Part shown: in pieces, positions 12,000 to 23,419 of the stretch | How the letters are laid out: the number at the start of each line of letters is the position of its first letter | How positions within the stretch are numbered: the stretch's first letter is position 1 | From: Lamellibrachia satsuma | Lineage: Eukaryota > Annelida > Polychaeta > Sabellida > Siboglinidae | Direction: 5' to 3' | Assembly: GCA_033239005.1 (NCBI GenBank) | Contig: BSQZ01000022.1 | Location: 2,246,001 to 2,310,000 of the forward strand | DNA length: 64,000 nt | The notes under the pieces: generated by a model | What the model saw: the letters and a program-made list of their open reading frames with translations, nothing else | What the model was told of the DNA's origin: nothing | Database searches by the model: none | Position numbers and translations under genes: made by a program

Positions 12000-12135
12000 T
12001 AGTGTCTCTTCCGAAAGACACAGGCAAAGTGGGATTAACGAAATTGTCCAAGCTTCGATGCGGCGGAGATGGAATCGAACCACCGTCGTCTCGATCAACA
12101 GGCGGGTGCTCTAACCATGAGACCACAGCTCCCAA
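12000..12135 (-). mobile_element. tRNA-derived SINE, partial copy
   Basis: The minus strand starts with a tRNA-like head: A box TGGTCTCATGGTTAGAGCA, B box GGTTCGATTCC and a T stem that pairs. It continues into CGAAGCTTGGACAATTTCG and CCCACTTTGCCTGTG. That body is shared with the SINE at 23.75 kb. The acceptor stem no longer pairs and the anticodon stem is broken, so this is not a functional tRNA gene. Confidence 0.7.
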
Positions 12136-12180
12136 CATAAGTCATACAACAACAGAATTGGTTCACAGTAGTTCGCAGTA

Positions 12181-12975
12181 ATTGCTACGACATCAAATTC
12201 TGTTTCCCGACATAGTCGCTCGTTTCCACACCCGGTCGCTGAGCACCACGTTCTTCCTCCAGACGCAACGTTCACAGTAATTGCTACGACATCAAGTTCT
12301 GTTTCCCGACATAGTCGCTCGCTTCCACACCCGGTCGCTGAGCACCACGTTCTTCCTCCAGACGCAACGTTCACAGTAATTGCTACGACATCAAATTCTG
12401 TTTCCCGACATAGTCGCTCGCTTCCACACCCGGTCGCTGAGCACCACGTTCTTCCTCCAGGCGCAACGTTAACAGTAATTGCTACGACATCAAGTTCTGT
12501 TTCCCGACATAGTCGCTCGCTTCCACACCCGGTCGCTGAGCACCACGTTCTTCCTCCAGACGCAACGTTCACAGTAATTGCTACGACATCGAGTTCTGTT
12601 TCCCGACATAGTCGCTCGCTTCCACACCCGGTCGCTGAGCACCACGTTCTTCCTCCAGACGCAACGTTCACACTAATTGCTACGACATCAAGTTCTGTTT
12701 CCCGACATAGTCGCTCGCTTCCACACCCGGTCGCTGAGCACCACGTTCTTCCTCCAGGCGCAACGTTAACAGTAATTGCTACGACATCAAGTTTCTTTTC
12801 CGACATAGTCGTTCGCTTCCACACCCGGTCGCTGAGCACCACGTTCTTCCTCCAGGCGCAACGTTAACAGTAATTGCTACGACATCAAGTTTCTTTTCCG
12901 ACATAGTCGTTCGCTTCCACACCCGGTCGCTGAGCACCACGTTCTTCCTTCAGACGCAACGTTAACAGTAATTGC
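12181..12975. repeat. 99-bp satellite, 8 units
   Basis: Units begin at 12181, 12280, 12379, 12478, 12577, 12676, 12775 and 12873. Period is 99 bp, the last two being 98 bp through a one-base loss. Each unit contains ATTGCTACGACATCAAGTTC, TAGTCGCTCGCTTCCACACC and GAGCACCACGTTCTTCCTCC. Because 99 is a multiple of three and the unit lacks stops in one minus frame, it reads as a 243-codon ORF of 33-residue repeats. The array continues after the Gypsy insertion (22301-22370). Confidence 0.97.
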
Positions 12976-13134
12976 TGTATTATTATAGCAATTATTATGT
13001 CGGAGTGACACCCGTAGTGGGAGTGACACCTCGCTGCCGGAAGTGCGGGCCCGGGATAAGCAATAAAGGTATCTGTTTTGTCTACGCTGAAGTCTCTGTC
13101 TAATATACGCATATAATGACTGAATAACATTACA
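12976..13134 (+). repeat. 5' LTR of the Gypsy element
   Basis: Starts TGTATTATTATAGC and ends AATAACATTACA. It contains AATAAA (in GCAATAAAGGTATC), the probable polyadenylation signal. It matches the split 3' LTR over its whole length. At ~159 bp it is short for this superfamily. Confidence 0.88.
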
Positions 13135-13151
13135 TGGTGGCAGCCGATGCG
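13135..13151 (+). promoter_or_regulatory. Primer-binding site of the Gypsy element
   Basis: TGGTGGCAGCCGATGCG abuts the 5' LTR. It begins with TGG, the complement of a tRNA 3' CCA. I did not assign the tRNA. Confidence 0.6.
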
Positions 13152-13269
13152 CACCTACACGTCTCTGGACCCATGTAGAGGGCTTTTGATACGCTGATTC
13201 GTATGGCAGTGTGAGTAGTCAGTCAATTTGCATTCGCGGCCCCTTCGACTTGAGTGTGAAAACTAACAT

Positions 13270-13830
13270 GGCGTCCTTGGCTGGCTTCGAGCCGCCACGT
13301 TTGGACTGGTCAGCGGCAGAGCTGCCAGTCGAATTCGCAAACTTTCGGCAGTATTGCGACTTAATCTTTGGAGGACCCCTCGCTGACATTGCAGAACCTA
13401 AGAAGTTTACCTATGTCTTGCTATGGGTCGGGAAAGAAGGGCTACGTATTTATAATACGTGGGAATTGACGGAGGCGCAGCGCACAGTTGAAACGCTGTG
13501 GGAACGATATACTTATATTCTCCAGCCGAAATCTAACCACAGGTTAAACATATTTAACCTGCAGCGTTATCGACAGGAAATATCAGTGTCGGTGGATGAG
13601 TTCATGACTCGCTGCGAGCTGCAGGCAAAGAAGTGCCAATTCCGGGACGCTCGGGAGACCGACGAACGTCTCATAGAGCAACTGATCATCGGAATAAAGC
13701 ACGCAAAGATACAGGAGAAGCTGCTAGGACGTGATGATACCCTGACGCTAGACAGTGCCATGGAGATAGCACGGACATAAGAAGCAAAGTTGGCTGATAT
13801 GCACACCTTCAGCATCGACCAACAAACCAG
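13270..13830 (+). pseudogene. gag: Gypsy gag (capsid part), interrupted
   Basis: The ATG at 13270 opens MASLAGFEPPRLDW..., followed by WVGKEGLRIYNTW, LWERYTYILQPKSN and an Arg-rich YRQEISVSVDEFMTR segment, the usual Gypsy capsid layout. A TAA at 13778-13780 interrupts it. The same frame continues with a gag-like EAKLADMHTFSID for 19 more codons, which points to a simple nonsense change. A frameshift near 13836 then separates it from the zinc knuckles. Confidence 0.85.
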
Positions 13831-13836
13831 CGTCAC

Positions 13837-16800
13837 GTGACCCACGAGACCTGCACGTTCTGCGGTGGCCACCATAGACCAGGGAGAGACAACTGTCCTG
13901 CCTACGGCACCGAATGCCAAGCGTGTGGTCGACCTGAGCACTGGAAAGCAGTGTGCAAAGCGACAAAGGCGCCACAAACCAGCAATCGCAACAGGAACCA
14001 ACGACGCAGTGGTAGATCCAGGTCGAGACCGAGACAGGCATCAGCTGTGCATCAAGTGCAAACCTCACCCGTGGACGACCACTTCGAGCAGCTACACTTT
14101 GATGACGTCAGTGTCAAAGACGATGCACGCGACGAAGTATTTGCTACCCTAAAAATCAAGCTGCGGAATGGAACTCGGGAGAGACCGACCTCACTCAAAG
14201 TGAAAGTCGACACAGACGCGCAGGGCAACATACTTCCGCTACGCACATTTAGACGGATGTACCCTGAGTTATTAGATGGCAACGGCTTCCCTGCGACGAA
14301 GAGTCTGCGGAGATGCACAACAATCTTAACAGCGTATAACGGCGAGTCCATCCGTCAATACGGAACGCTGAAGATTCCGTGTGCGCACCGATGCGGATGC
14401 GACATCGAATTTTATGTCGCCGACACGCCAGGCCCAGCGATCATCGGCCTGCCGTCTTGCAGAGCCATGAATTTTGTCGTCATGAACTGTGAGGTGAACA
14501 CTAGTACCTCCCAGAACGATGTGATAAACTGCAAAGAAGACCTGTGCAGGGCATACCATGACAGATTTCAAGGGATTGGCACCTTTGAAGGAACCTTCCA
14601 TATCACAACCGATCCAACTGTGACACCAACTGTGCATGCCCCGAGACGTTGTTCGATACATCTGCGTGATGAGATAAGAAAGGAACTCGACAGCATGGTG
14701 GACTTGGGTGTCATCGCCAAGGTCATTGAACCAACAGACTGGGTATCCAGCTTGGTGTACAGCAGGAAGTCAAATGGTCGACTACGTGTGTGTCTTGACC
14801 CGAACGACCACAACAAGGCAATCAAGAGAGCGCATTACAGAACACCAACCCTGGACGAGATAACCCACAAACTCGCGGGCGCGTCGATGTTCTCGAAGCT
14901 AGATGCACAACATGGCTACTGGTCAGTAAAACTGGACGATGAATCAAGCATCTTGACCACCTTCAAAAGCTCATTTGGTCGCTACTGTTTCAAGAGATTG
15001 CCCTTCGGCCTGAATCTTAACCAAGATGTCTTCCAGGAGAGGATGGACAATATCCTAGAAATGTGTCCTGGTACCATCAGCATCGCCGACGATGTAGGTG
15101 TGTTCGGACGAGACGCAACCGAACATGATGCGAATCTGTACCACTTGATGAAGACGGCACAGCGACATGGCCTAGTCTTCAATGTAGACGGAGTACACCC
15201 TGACCCGGAACGGATCGAAGACACCCGACGTATGAAGAAGCTGGAGAATGCGACAGAACTGAAAGAGTTCTTGGGCATTGCGACATATATGTCTCCATTC
15301 ATCCCAAACCTCTCGGCACAGACGGCGACGTTGAGGGATCTCCTGACGAAGGACGCCGAATTTAACTGGAGCACATCGCACGACACAGCATTCGAGGTAA
15401 CGAAAGCGCTCGTTTGTAGAGAGGTAACGCTCGCGTACTTCGTACCTGGCGCAGACATCGTCGTCCAAGTCGATGCTTCCGGACGCGGCTTAGGAGCTGT
15501 TCTACTGCAAGGAGGCAAGCCAATAGCCTTCGCATCGAAGCCGCTGAGCGAATGCGAAAAACGTTATGCGAACATTGAAAGAGAAATGCTCGCAGTCGTG
15601 TTTGGCTGCGAACGTTTCCACACATATGTGTACGGCACCAGATTCACGGTGGAATCTGACCACCAACCACTACAGCGCATCCAGCCATACAACATTCAAT
15701 TGCGGTATCGTCCTGGCAAGGAACTAGCTTTGGCTAACACAATGTCATGCCAACCATGCGCAGACGGAAAGAAGACCGAGCTGGACGTTCAGATAACATT
15801 CGTCCAGTTCTCAACCCACAAACTGCAGACGCTACGCCTTGAGACGCAAGCTGACGCTGGTCTACAGAACCTGATCACAGTGATCACCAACGGTTGGCCT
15901 GAACGCCAATGCCTGTTGCCAGCTCCGCTTCGACCTTACTGGTCATACCGAGATGAGCTAGCGGTAGAAGACGGTCTTGTTCTGAAAGGAGACCGCATAG
16001 TCATTCCCTTGAGTCTCCAAGCTGAGACATTGACGAAATTACACGAATTACATCAGGGGATAGAGAAAACCCGCTTGCGTGCGCGTACGTGTGTATACTA
16101 GAACGGGATAAACCGCGACATTAAGGAGGTGGTACGTACGTGTGTATACTGGATCGGGATAAACCGCGACATTGAGGAGGTGGTACGCAAGTGCGCAACA
16201 TGCCAAGAGATGCAACGTGCACAACCGCATGAGCCCCTCATGCCACACGAGACCCCTACATGCGCTTGGCAAATAATAGGTACGGACCTGTTCATGATAA
16301 ACAGAGAGTCGTACTTAATCGTGTCGGACTACTACTCCAAGTTCCCGTTCGTCTACGCGATTCCTAGCCCTGTGACGAGCGCCGCTGTCATCTCAAAGAT
16401 GAGATCGCTCTTCGCAGAACAAGGAGTGCCGCAACGTGTAGTCAGCGATAACGGAGGACACTTTAACTCCGATGCTTTCAGAAAGTTCGCCGATCAGTGG
16501 TGCTTCGATCACGTAACGTCGAGCCCACACTACCCTCAATCCAACGGCCACATCGAGCGACACATCCAAACCGTGAAACGCCCGTTGAAGAAAATTGGAC
16601 CGCGATCCGATACACAGTGCTGAGAGCAACGCCGATAGACAGCCATCTACCTTCTCCGGCGGAACTACTCTACGGCAGAAAGGTTGTGTCTAATTTACCA
16701 GTTGCCATATTGAACGCGAGTGGCTTGAGGTGTGCCATCCGCGATCGCCTCGACGAACGACAGGCCTCTGCCAAGGTGCATCATGACGCCCGAGGAGTCA

Positions 16801-17180
16801 CGGACCTTCCTGTACTCTCACGAGGACAGATTGTCCGCACACGCCACCCGAACACCTATCGATGGGAGCCTGCCCGTATTGTTAACGCGTGTCTGCAACC
16901 GCTTTCCTGTGACGTCGAATCGACTAGCGGAACAATCCTACGACGTAATCGACGAGACATCCGCGATACAACCGAACAACACCTGTTGCTGCACGCTGAC
17001 GACGACGACGACCTTCGGCGCGAGGAGAACCCCAAACGTTCCGAGAAAAATACGTCCGACTCTTCCGTCGACGCACGAGACCCACCGACGCCACAGCGCC
17101 AGACAACAGTTCGTTATTTGGAGCCAATTCGCACCCGCTCTGGTCGAATCATCCGTGCTCCACCACGACTCGACCTGTGA
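13837..17180 (+). pseudogene. pol: Gypsy zinc knuckles + pol (PR-RT-RH-IN), broken
   Basis: In order: two Cys knuckles (CTFCGGHH...C, then CQACGRPEHWKAVC, a CX2CX4HX4C). Protease follows with VDTDAQGN where an active aspartic protease has DTG, so the active-site Gly is replaced by Asp. RT has LDAQHGYW and IADDVGVFG (the x-DD box). RNase H has VQVDASGRGLGAVLLQ, and IEREMLAVVFG with SDHQPL. The RT-RNase H connection and the end of RNase H look internally deleted. Integrase shows KCATCQEM, GTDLF, VVSDNGGHF and QSNGHIERH, so D, D and E are all present. A ~51-bp tandem duplication at 16091-16190 carries a TAG (16099-16101), and a frameshift near 16600 splits the integrase C-terminus. Dead copy. 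Confidence 0.9.
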
Positions 17181-17472
17181 CACTTAACAGAGACACTAAA
17201 CCTTAGGGTAATATAGATCGTGTCACTACTATGTGTAGGACCCGAGGACTGTGCTATTGCACCTGGACCGTAGCCTGAATGGGCAGATACCCACTAGTTA
17301 CATTGGTTTATTGACTACTAGATCACACCATTATATGTATTGCAAATTGTATTACTCCACTTAGTAGAACCTGCTAACACCTTGATAGTATTTAACATTG
17401 CTGCGAGTTGCATCATGAGACAATTTCTTAAGAACCAGTTTTACAGGATTCCCCTTTTGTTCGGAAAGAGGA

Positions 17473-17514
17473 TGTAATATTATAGCAATTATTATGTCGG
17501 AGTGACACCCGTAG
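17473..17514 (+). repeat. 3' LTR of the Gypsy element, left piece
   Basis: TGTAATATTATAGC... to ...GACACCCGTAG, matching the first 42 bp of the 5' LTR. It follows a purine-rich GGAAAGAGGA, the likely polypurine tract. The CR1 LINE begins directly after it. Confidence 0.9.
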
Positions 17515-17616
17515 ATTTAACAAGATTTAACAAGATTGCCATCTCGAACAACAAGTTCCAGATGGCAAGTGGACAAGGAAGCCATTGGCTTATCGAGAGT
17601 CCAACAATTTTCTCAT

Positions 17617-20486
17617 CTATGTGTAGCCCGCCCTTATCAGATATCTGTCAATTCTATTTTTAAACATATTCACACTACTAGCATTAACACAATCATTTGG
17701 CAGTTTGTTCCATTCATTTATCACCCTCTGTGAGAAAGAGTACTTTCTCATGTCCAACCTACACTGTTCCTTAACTAATGCTGCTTTGTGTCCTCTGGTT
17801 CTACTGCCTTCTTTAAGTTTGAAGAACATATTCCTATCAACATCCTCATAACCGTTCACTATTTTAAACACTTCTATTTGGTCTCCTCTTAGTCTCCTGG
17901 TCTCTAGTGTTGTCAAACCACATTGTAATAAGCGACTTTCGTAACTAAGGTCTCTTAATTCTGGAATCATCTTAGTTGCTCTTCGTTTTATTCTTTCTAG
18001 CTTATCTATGTCTTTTTTACGATATGGCCTCCATGCTTGAATACAATATTCCAAATGTGGTCTAACTATTGCTTTGTACAAGGGTACAATTAGATGTTTC
18101 TCCTTATACGTGATAGTTCTCCTAATTAGGCCTAGAATTTGATTTCCTTTCGAAGCAGCAATCCCACATTGCTCTGAAACTTTCATGTCAGCATTAAATA
18201 TTACTCCTAAATCCTTTTCTTGTGTGGTTCTACCTAGTACAGCATCCCCCATTTTATATTCCTCATCCATATTTCCATGTCCTATGTGTATACATTTACA
18301 CTTCCCAAAATTGAATAACATTTGCCATTTTTCTGACCATTTAACTAATTTTTCTAGATCATCCTGTAAACTTTGTTTATCTGTATCATTAGTAACCTTT
18401 CTGAATACTTTTGTGTCATCTGCAAATTTGAGTACTATGCTAGATATGTCATCCTCCAAATCATTTATATATATTAAAAACAGTATAGGGCCTAACACTG
18501 ATCCCTGTGGTACCCCACTCAAAACAGATTTCCAGTTTGAAATCTTACCATCTACTATTACTCTTTGTCTTCTGTGTGTAAGCCACTTTTCTATCCAGTT
18601 GATTACATCATTGCCTATACCATGGGATTTTAGTTTAAGTAACAATCTTTGATGTGGCACTTTATCGAAAGCTTTCTGAAAATCTAAGTAGACAACATCC
18701 ACTGGTGACCCGTGATCTACCCACTTTGTAATTTCTTCTAAAAAACATAAGAGATTCGTTAGACATGACCTTGCTTTTAGGAATCCATGTTGAGATGTAT
18801 TTATTAATTTATGTTTTATGAGAAATTCCACCATGTGGTCTCTAATTAATGTTTCAAGTAATTTACATACAACTGATGTTAAACTCACTGGTCTGTAATT
18901 TTCTGGCTTCTTCCTCGATCCCTTCTTAAACAGCGGCGTAATGTTTGCTTCTTTCCATTCTGAGGGAACTATTCCTTCTTCTAGTGACAAGTTAAATAAG
19001 CTTGCAAGTGGTGTACTAATTTGATCAACAATTTCCTTTAGCAGTTTTGGTGGTATCCCATCAACTCCAGGTGATTTATTATCTTTCATCATCTTAATTT
19101 TCTTTGCTATCATTTCAGGAGTTACAAATAACTGCCCTAAATATTCTGATGTATTGCCCTCAAATTTAGTCAATGGAACTGGAAGTGAGCTGATATCTTC
19201 TGTGGTAAAAACTGAGCTGAAATACTCATTCAGGACCTCTGCCATTTGGAACCCATCTGAAATTATGTTTTCACTGTTGCTTTCCAGTGGTCCGACCTTA
19301 TCTCGAACTTTCTGTTTACTCCTTACATAAGCATAGAAACTCTTGCTGTCATTTTTTATATTACCTGCCAATTTTTGTTCAAAGGTTCTTTTAGATTTTC
19401 TAATTTCAGTAGTAGCTAGGTTAAGTGCCTCTTTGTAGTTGGTGTAGTCTTCTACATTTCCAGTGTGTTTATAGACCTTCCACAGCATCTCTTTGTGAGC
19501 AATTTTTCTAATAGCTTCTTTTGACAGGTGTTTCTTCCTGGATCTTTTCCCTTGTTTTCTTAATGGAATAAATTTCTCAATAATGCCCTCAATCTCATAT
19601 TTTTAACAAGTCCAGCATTCTGTTGCTGTCTTGTTCTTCAGCAAATTATTCCAATCTATATTTGCTAGATATGTTCTCATCACTTTATATCTGCCTTTGT
19701 TGAAATTCCTCCTCCATTGTTTTTTATATGTATTCCCTGTTTTTACTTTTATATTAAAATGGATTTGGTTATGGTCACTTGAACCCAAAGGTTCGTGTAC
19801 TTTAACATTGTCAACTAATTCATTTTGAGAAGACAAAATTAAATCTAACACATTCCCACCTCTGGTTGGTTCCAAGACATGTTGAGTAAGGAAACAATCC
19901 TGTGTTAGAAGTAGAAACTGATGGTCGTCACCTCCAGCACTCTCTAATGATTCCCATTGTATATGGCCATGGTTAAAATCACCCATTATAACACATTCTC
20001 CCTTGCTCACCTCCCTTATCGCCTTTTGTATTTTTACATCTTCCTCTTGTCCTATGTTAGGACTATGATAAACTACTCCTATTGTTAATGTTGAGTTCCT
20101 GGTAACTATGTTACACCAAATTGCTTCCACACTATCTGCTTCACTTTTCAGTGTAATTTCATATGCTTGGATAGATTCTTTAATATACAAAATTACTCCA
20201 CCTCCCCTTCTTTCTCGTCTATCCTTCCTAAACATTACATAGCCTGTCAGTGCTAACTCAGCATCTACTATATCTTCATTTGCCCATGATTCTGTGATGC
20301 CTATTACATGAGGATCAATATCTGCTACCATAATGTCTAACTCACTTTTTTTATTTACTATGCTCCTGGCATTTAAGCATACACATTTAAGTTCATTGTC
20401 TGAAATTATTGGTGAACATTTCTTTGGATGTGTATTTGTAGTAGTACTCCTTTCAGTTTTCTCTGTCAGTTCCCCCTGCGCATCTA
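17617..20486 (-). pseudogene. CR1-type ORF2: AP endonuclease + reverse transcriptase
   Basis: The N-terminus reads LKCVCLNARSIVNKKSELD, then endonuclease motifs GITESW, GGGVILYIKES, VIMGDFNH and SSDHNQI, including the catalytic Glu, the GDFN Asp/Asn and the final DH. RT follows with KSPGVDGIPPKLLK, NYRPVSLTSV, DFQKAFDKVPH, GVPQGSVLGPILFLIYINDL and KFADDTKVF (FADD at the active site), then the Trp/Arg-rich tail to LIRAGYT. One TAA at 19603-19605 breaks an otherwise continuous frame. The frame is open upstream to the ORF1 stop, overlapping it in -1, without an ATG before codon ~50. See the heptamer at 20487-20493. Confidence 0.93.
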
Positions 20487-21572
20487 GTTTAAATAATCTA
20501 TGGTACCTGTGCCCTCGTCGACAACTCTGACAAACTCACACGCAAGAACTGCAGCGCCCTTCCCTGTCAGATGAAGTCCATCTCTCATGAAAAAGTCACC
20601 TCTTCCCACAAAGTTTAACCACATGTCTACGAAGCCTACTCCCTCCTCCATACATACCTTCTGTACCTGTGTGTTGATCGCCATCCTTCTACAGTTCCTA
20701 TATTCCTCACCCCTGCCTCCCATTATTGGTAATATCCCCGACAATACGATCTGCCCAACTCGTGCCTCTCTAAGTGTCTTGATCAACCTCCTGTACTTAC
20801 CAATGATGGCTGACGTTCCCTCCTTATCTGCATTGTTTGTTCCCACATGCACGAGAACAGCACCTCCCGTGCCACCACCCATGACCTGTCCTGCCTTCTC
20901 TGCTATATCCTCTACTTTTGCCCCTGGTAGGCATACTGTTATGTCATCTCCTCTATTTACAATTTTATCCACTTTCCTAATGATGGAATCCCCCATAAAT
21001 ACCCGGGCTTTCCTCGCTTTCCCCTGTGATACTACATCGGCAAAGCTCCTTTCCTGTTGCACACTACTAGTATGCCCCCTTTCTCTCCTATCATCAACCT
21101 TTACCGTCTTACCACCTGGCAATCCCTCTCCACTCACCCGCTTACCTCTCTTTTGTTGCATTCTTTGCCTTCTGTCATCTTTCTTCTTCTTACCAGCTTT
21201 CTCCCTCACATTGCCACTGCTCTCCTTGGTCTCACCACCTCTGCTCTCCTCGGTCTAACCACCTCTGCTCTCCTCGGTCTCACCACCTCTGCTCTCCTCG
21301 GTCTCACCACCTCTGCTCTCGTCATTCTCACCACCTCTGTTCACTTCTGTCTCACCCTGCCCTGTCATCATCAAAATCATACGCCTTAGCTCAATCACCT
21401 GCTCCTGCAGATGTTTCACTGTAGTACACCCCCTACACACGAAATGGAAATCATCCGCCTGCGCCTCCGCCCACGAATTTACACACCCGGACTTTGCAAA
21501 GTCTATCCAGCTGTCGCAGCTAGAACATATCAAATTACGTTTTGCCTTTACTTGGCGTTTGCACGGCGCCAT
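20484..21572 (-). pseudogene. CR1-type ORF1: PHD-like finger, coiled coil, SGNH esterase
   Basis: Starts MAPCKRQVKAKRNLICSSCD. A Cys/His cluster (CSSC...C...H.VC.GC) resembles a PHD finger, followed by a Leu heptad segment (LQEQVIELRRMILMM). Then come Gly/Glu-rich repeats (GGETEESR), where one GAG has become TAG (21255-21257). The C-terminal half is an SGNH hydrolase: FMGDSIIRKV (block with Ser), VHVGTNN (block III) and DGLHLTGKG (catalytic Asp-His). Such esterase domains are known in CR1 ORF1 proteins. The frame stops at TAG 20484-20486. Confidence 0.92.
20487..20493 (-). promoter_or_regulatory. Candidate -1 frameshift heptamer T_TTA_AAC at the ORF1/ORF2 junction
   Basis: The last ORF1 codons read TAT TTA AAC TAG. 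The heptamer T TTA AAC fits the X_XXY_YYZ rule in the ORF1 frame and sits directly before the stop. A one-base backward slip gives TTT AAA CTA GAT GCG, which is exactly the frame in which ORF2 is open. I see no obvious strong pseudoknot just downstream, so its efficiency is unknown. Confidence 0.5.
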
Positions 21573-22180
21573 GTTAGAAATTAAATTTGTATTTGTTTAT
21601 AATCCGTTTATAATCAATTTATACTAGGTAGTCTTCACAAAGACTGTTTTTGTGTTGTAATACGCACTTTATAGTATGTTACTTATGTCTTAATTAAATT
21701 TACAGCTACTGCCTTGCAACTTACTTTCTATGTAACAGCTGACTAACAAAACGTAATATCGCTCGCGCTAACGAAATTTCAGTGACCTTATTTAAATAAC
21801 ACTGAATTACTACCTACGGCTAACTTTTAACAATAGATGTTGCTAAAACAAAATATTCAGGTTTTCAATATTTAATATGTACTAAATTATTTACAATAAT
21901 ATTCTGTCTCGTATTATGTACCCAATCAACTGAAAACAAAAACCCTTAATTATCGCTCGCGCTACCGAGTCCTCGGAGACCTACGATATAAACTACCCTA
22001 AATTACTTCTACAGCTAAATTTTAACAGCAACTATTGACTAAACAAGGACTCTTGTAAGTTTATGTTTAATATACACGCAATAATAATACTTATCCGATC
22101 AATATTCCACGCTTTAGACAAATATAAAATCCACCAAATTCAATCCCGTGTTCTCCTCAAGATTTCCCAAGATGCATCTT

Positions 22181-22303
22181 GTAGTGGGAGTGACACCCTC
22201 GCTACCGGAAGTGCGGGCCCGGGATAAGCAATAAAGGTATCTGTTTTGTCTACGCTGAAGTCTCTGTCTAATATACGCACATAATGACTGAATAACATTA
22301 CGA
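22181..22303 (+). repeat. 3' LTR of the Gypsy element, right piece
   Basis: GTAGTGGGAGTGACACC... to ...GAATAACATTAC completes the LTR interrupted at 17514, with the same AATAAAGG block. Only a few substitutions separate it from the 5' LTR, for example GCTGCC against GCTACC. Confidence 0.9.
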
Positions 22304-22370
22304 CATCAAGTTCTGTTTCACGACACAGCACTCGCTTCTACATCCGGTCGCTGAACGTTCGTCCGTCAGG
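22301..22370. repeat. Remnant unit of the 99-bp satellite
   Basis: CGACATCAAGTTCTGTTTC, a diverged CACTCGCTTCTACATCCGGTC and CGTCAGGCGCCAGG follow the LTR. They continue the satellite interrupted at 12975, showing the Gypsy element landed inside the array. Confidence 0.88.
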
Positions 22371-22534
22371 CGCCAGGGGTTGAAGGTCTGCACCCCACTT
22401 CAAAATGTAGCGGGGCGCATTTGCTTTTGTATATTTTATTTCAATGCCAGAATCAACCCCTGCATTTTGCCACTATCGCTATACCGATTCCCTATAGGTG
22501 TCGTCGCCGTCTTGCTAGCCACCAGATCTCACAA

Positions 22535-22735
22535 CAGATGCAGGACAATCAATTACAGAATTGGTCCAGGTCGCTAATTGAAACAAAGTGCAGCAGCAGA
22601 CGGTTCATTAACTGATAGCGACAGGACACGTTGTATTCATTAGTGCGGACTCTTTTGATTAAACTAAACAGTCGAGGACGTTTCCACCATAAACTATATG
22701 TAAGTGAAATGTTGTTTCACAATCAACGAAGTACG
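22535..22735. repeat. Dispersed ~190-bp repeat, copy 2
   Basis: Direct repeat of 10430-10620, with shared blocks CAATCAATTACAGAATTGGT and GCGACAGGACACGTTGTATT and a replaced stretch in the middle. A further partial echo (GTGAATGTTGCTTCACAATC) follows near 22830. Confidence 0.85.
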
Positions 22736-22968
22736 TATGAGGGTCATTGCGGGACACCCACTGATAAGGTAAGATAAAAAGGTAATCACAATGTTAATCC
22801 AACTCATCGTTATACAGTATGTGAAGTGAATGTTGCTTCACAATCAAAGAAGTACGTACGCGGGACACAAACTTATTGTGACACTGTCGCGCAATGGTCC
22901 CGTATAACATAATAAAATTGAAACTACAATAGCCAGTTAAAGTGTTAAAATTTACATGCCATTACTGA

Positions 22969-22973
<5 letters not shown>

Positions 22974-23028
<55 letters not shown>
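22974..23028. repeat. (TA)n microsatellite
   Basis: About 27 uninterrupted TA units. The surrounding 22.7-23.4 kb shows no gene. Confidence 0.97.
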
Positions 23029-23031
<3 letters not shown>

Positions 23032-23154
23032 ACATACATGTAGAATTTCATAATTACTAAAACAAATAAATATATAAATAATGACCGAAACATCACTACA
23101 GCGAGTATAACTTAAATTAAGATGAAATAACAATGAAAACAACTCACACTATCG

Positions 23155-23250
23155 CTCTAACGCGATTCACATATCGCTCGATAACGATTCACCTATCGCT
23201 CAAACGCTATTCACATATCGCTCGGAAACGATTCGCCCATCGCCCGAACA
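23155..23250. repeat. Short degenerate repeat around ATCGCTC
   Basis: About five loose ~22-bp units of CACTATCGCTCTAACGCGATT type. Nothing coding is recognised. Confidence 0.6.
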
Positions 23251-23419
23251 CTATACACACTCTACCGTTTGTGTCTGTGGTTTCCTGCCGCTCAAGTCGA
23301 CCACGCCCTCACACGACGCTAAAGCTCGACCTATGCTGCGCACGTCTCTCTGTTGTCAGTCGCTCCGGCAATGTTCAAACAGTACAAATACTATTTCAGT
23401 AGGCGCCTTCTCGCGACGT

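Larger units (their letters stand above)
17515..22180 (-). mobile_element. Near-intact CR1-type LINE, 4.67 kb, inserted in the LTR
   Basis: Encodes ORF1 (PHD-like zinc finger, coiled coil, SGNH esterase) and ORF2 (endonuclease plus RT), the gene content of CR1-group LINEs. It ends in TTGTTAAATC units. The flanking GTAG (17511-17514 and 22181-22184) is the probable 4-bp target duplication within the LTR. Two in-frame stops (21255 in ORF1, 19603 in ORF2) are the main damage, so it is a young copy. About 600 bp of 5' leader precede ORF1. The truncated copies at 7850 and 50680 are relatives. Confidence 0.95.
12976..22303 (+). mobile_element. Gypsy-type LTR retrotransposon, disrupted by a CR1 LINE
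   Basis: Internal region 13135-17472 with gag, protease, RT, RNase H and integrase, bordered by ~160-bp LTRs. The 3' LTR is split by a 4.67-kb LINE. The order RT-RNase H-integrase is that of the Ty3/Gypsy group. The reading frame is broken several times, so it is non-autonomous. It lies inside the 99-bp satellite: the unit is cut after ATTGC on the left and resumes at TACGACATC on the right. Confidence 0.93.

Noticed and set aside
12060..12135. tRNA gene on the minus strand
   Set aside because: A and B boxes are present, but acceptor and anticodon stems do not pair, and the body continues into SINE sequence shared with 23.75 kb.
17473..17514. Solo LTR
   Set aside because: The missing remainder is found at 22181-22303 after the CR1 LINE, so it is half of a split 3' LTR.
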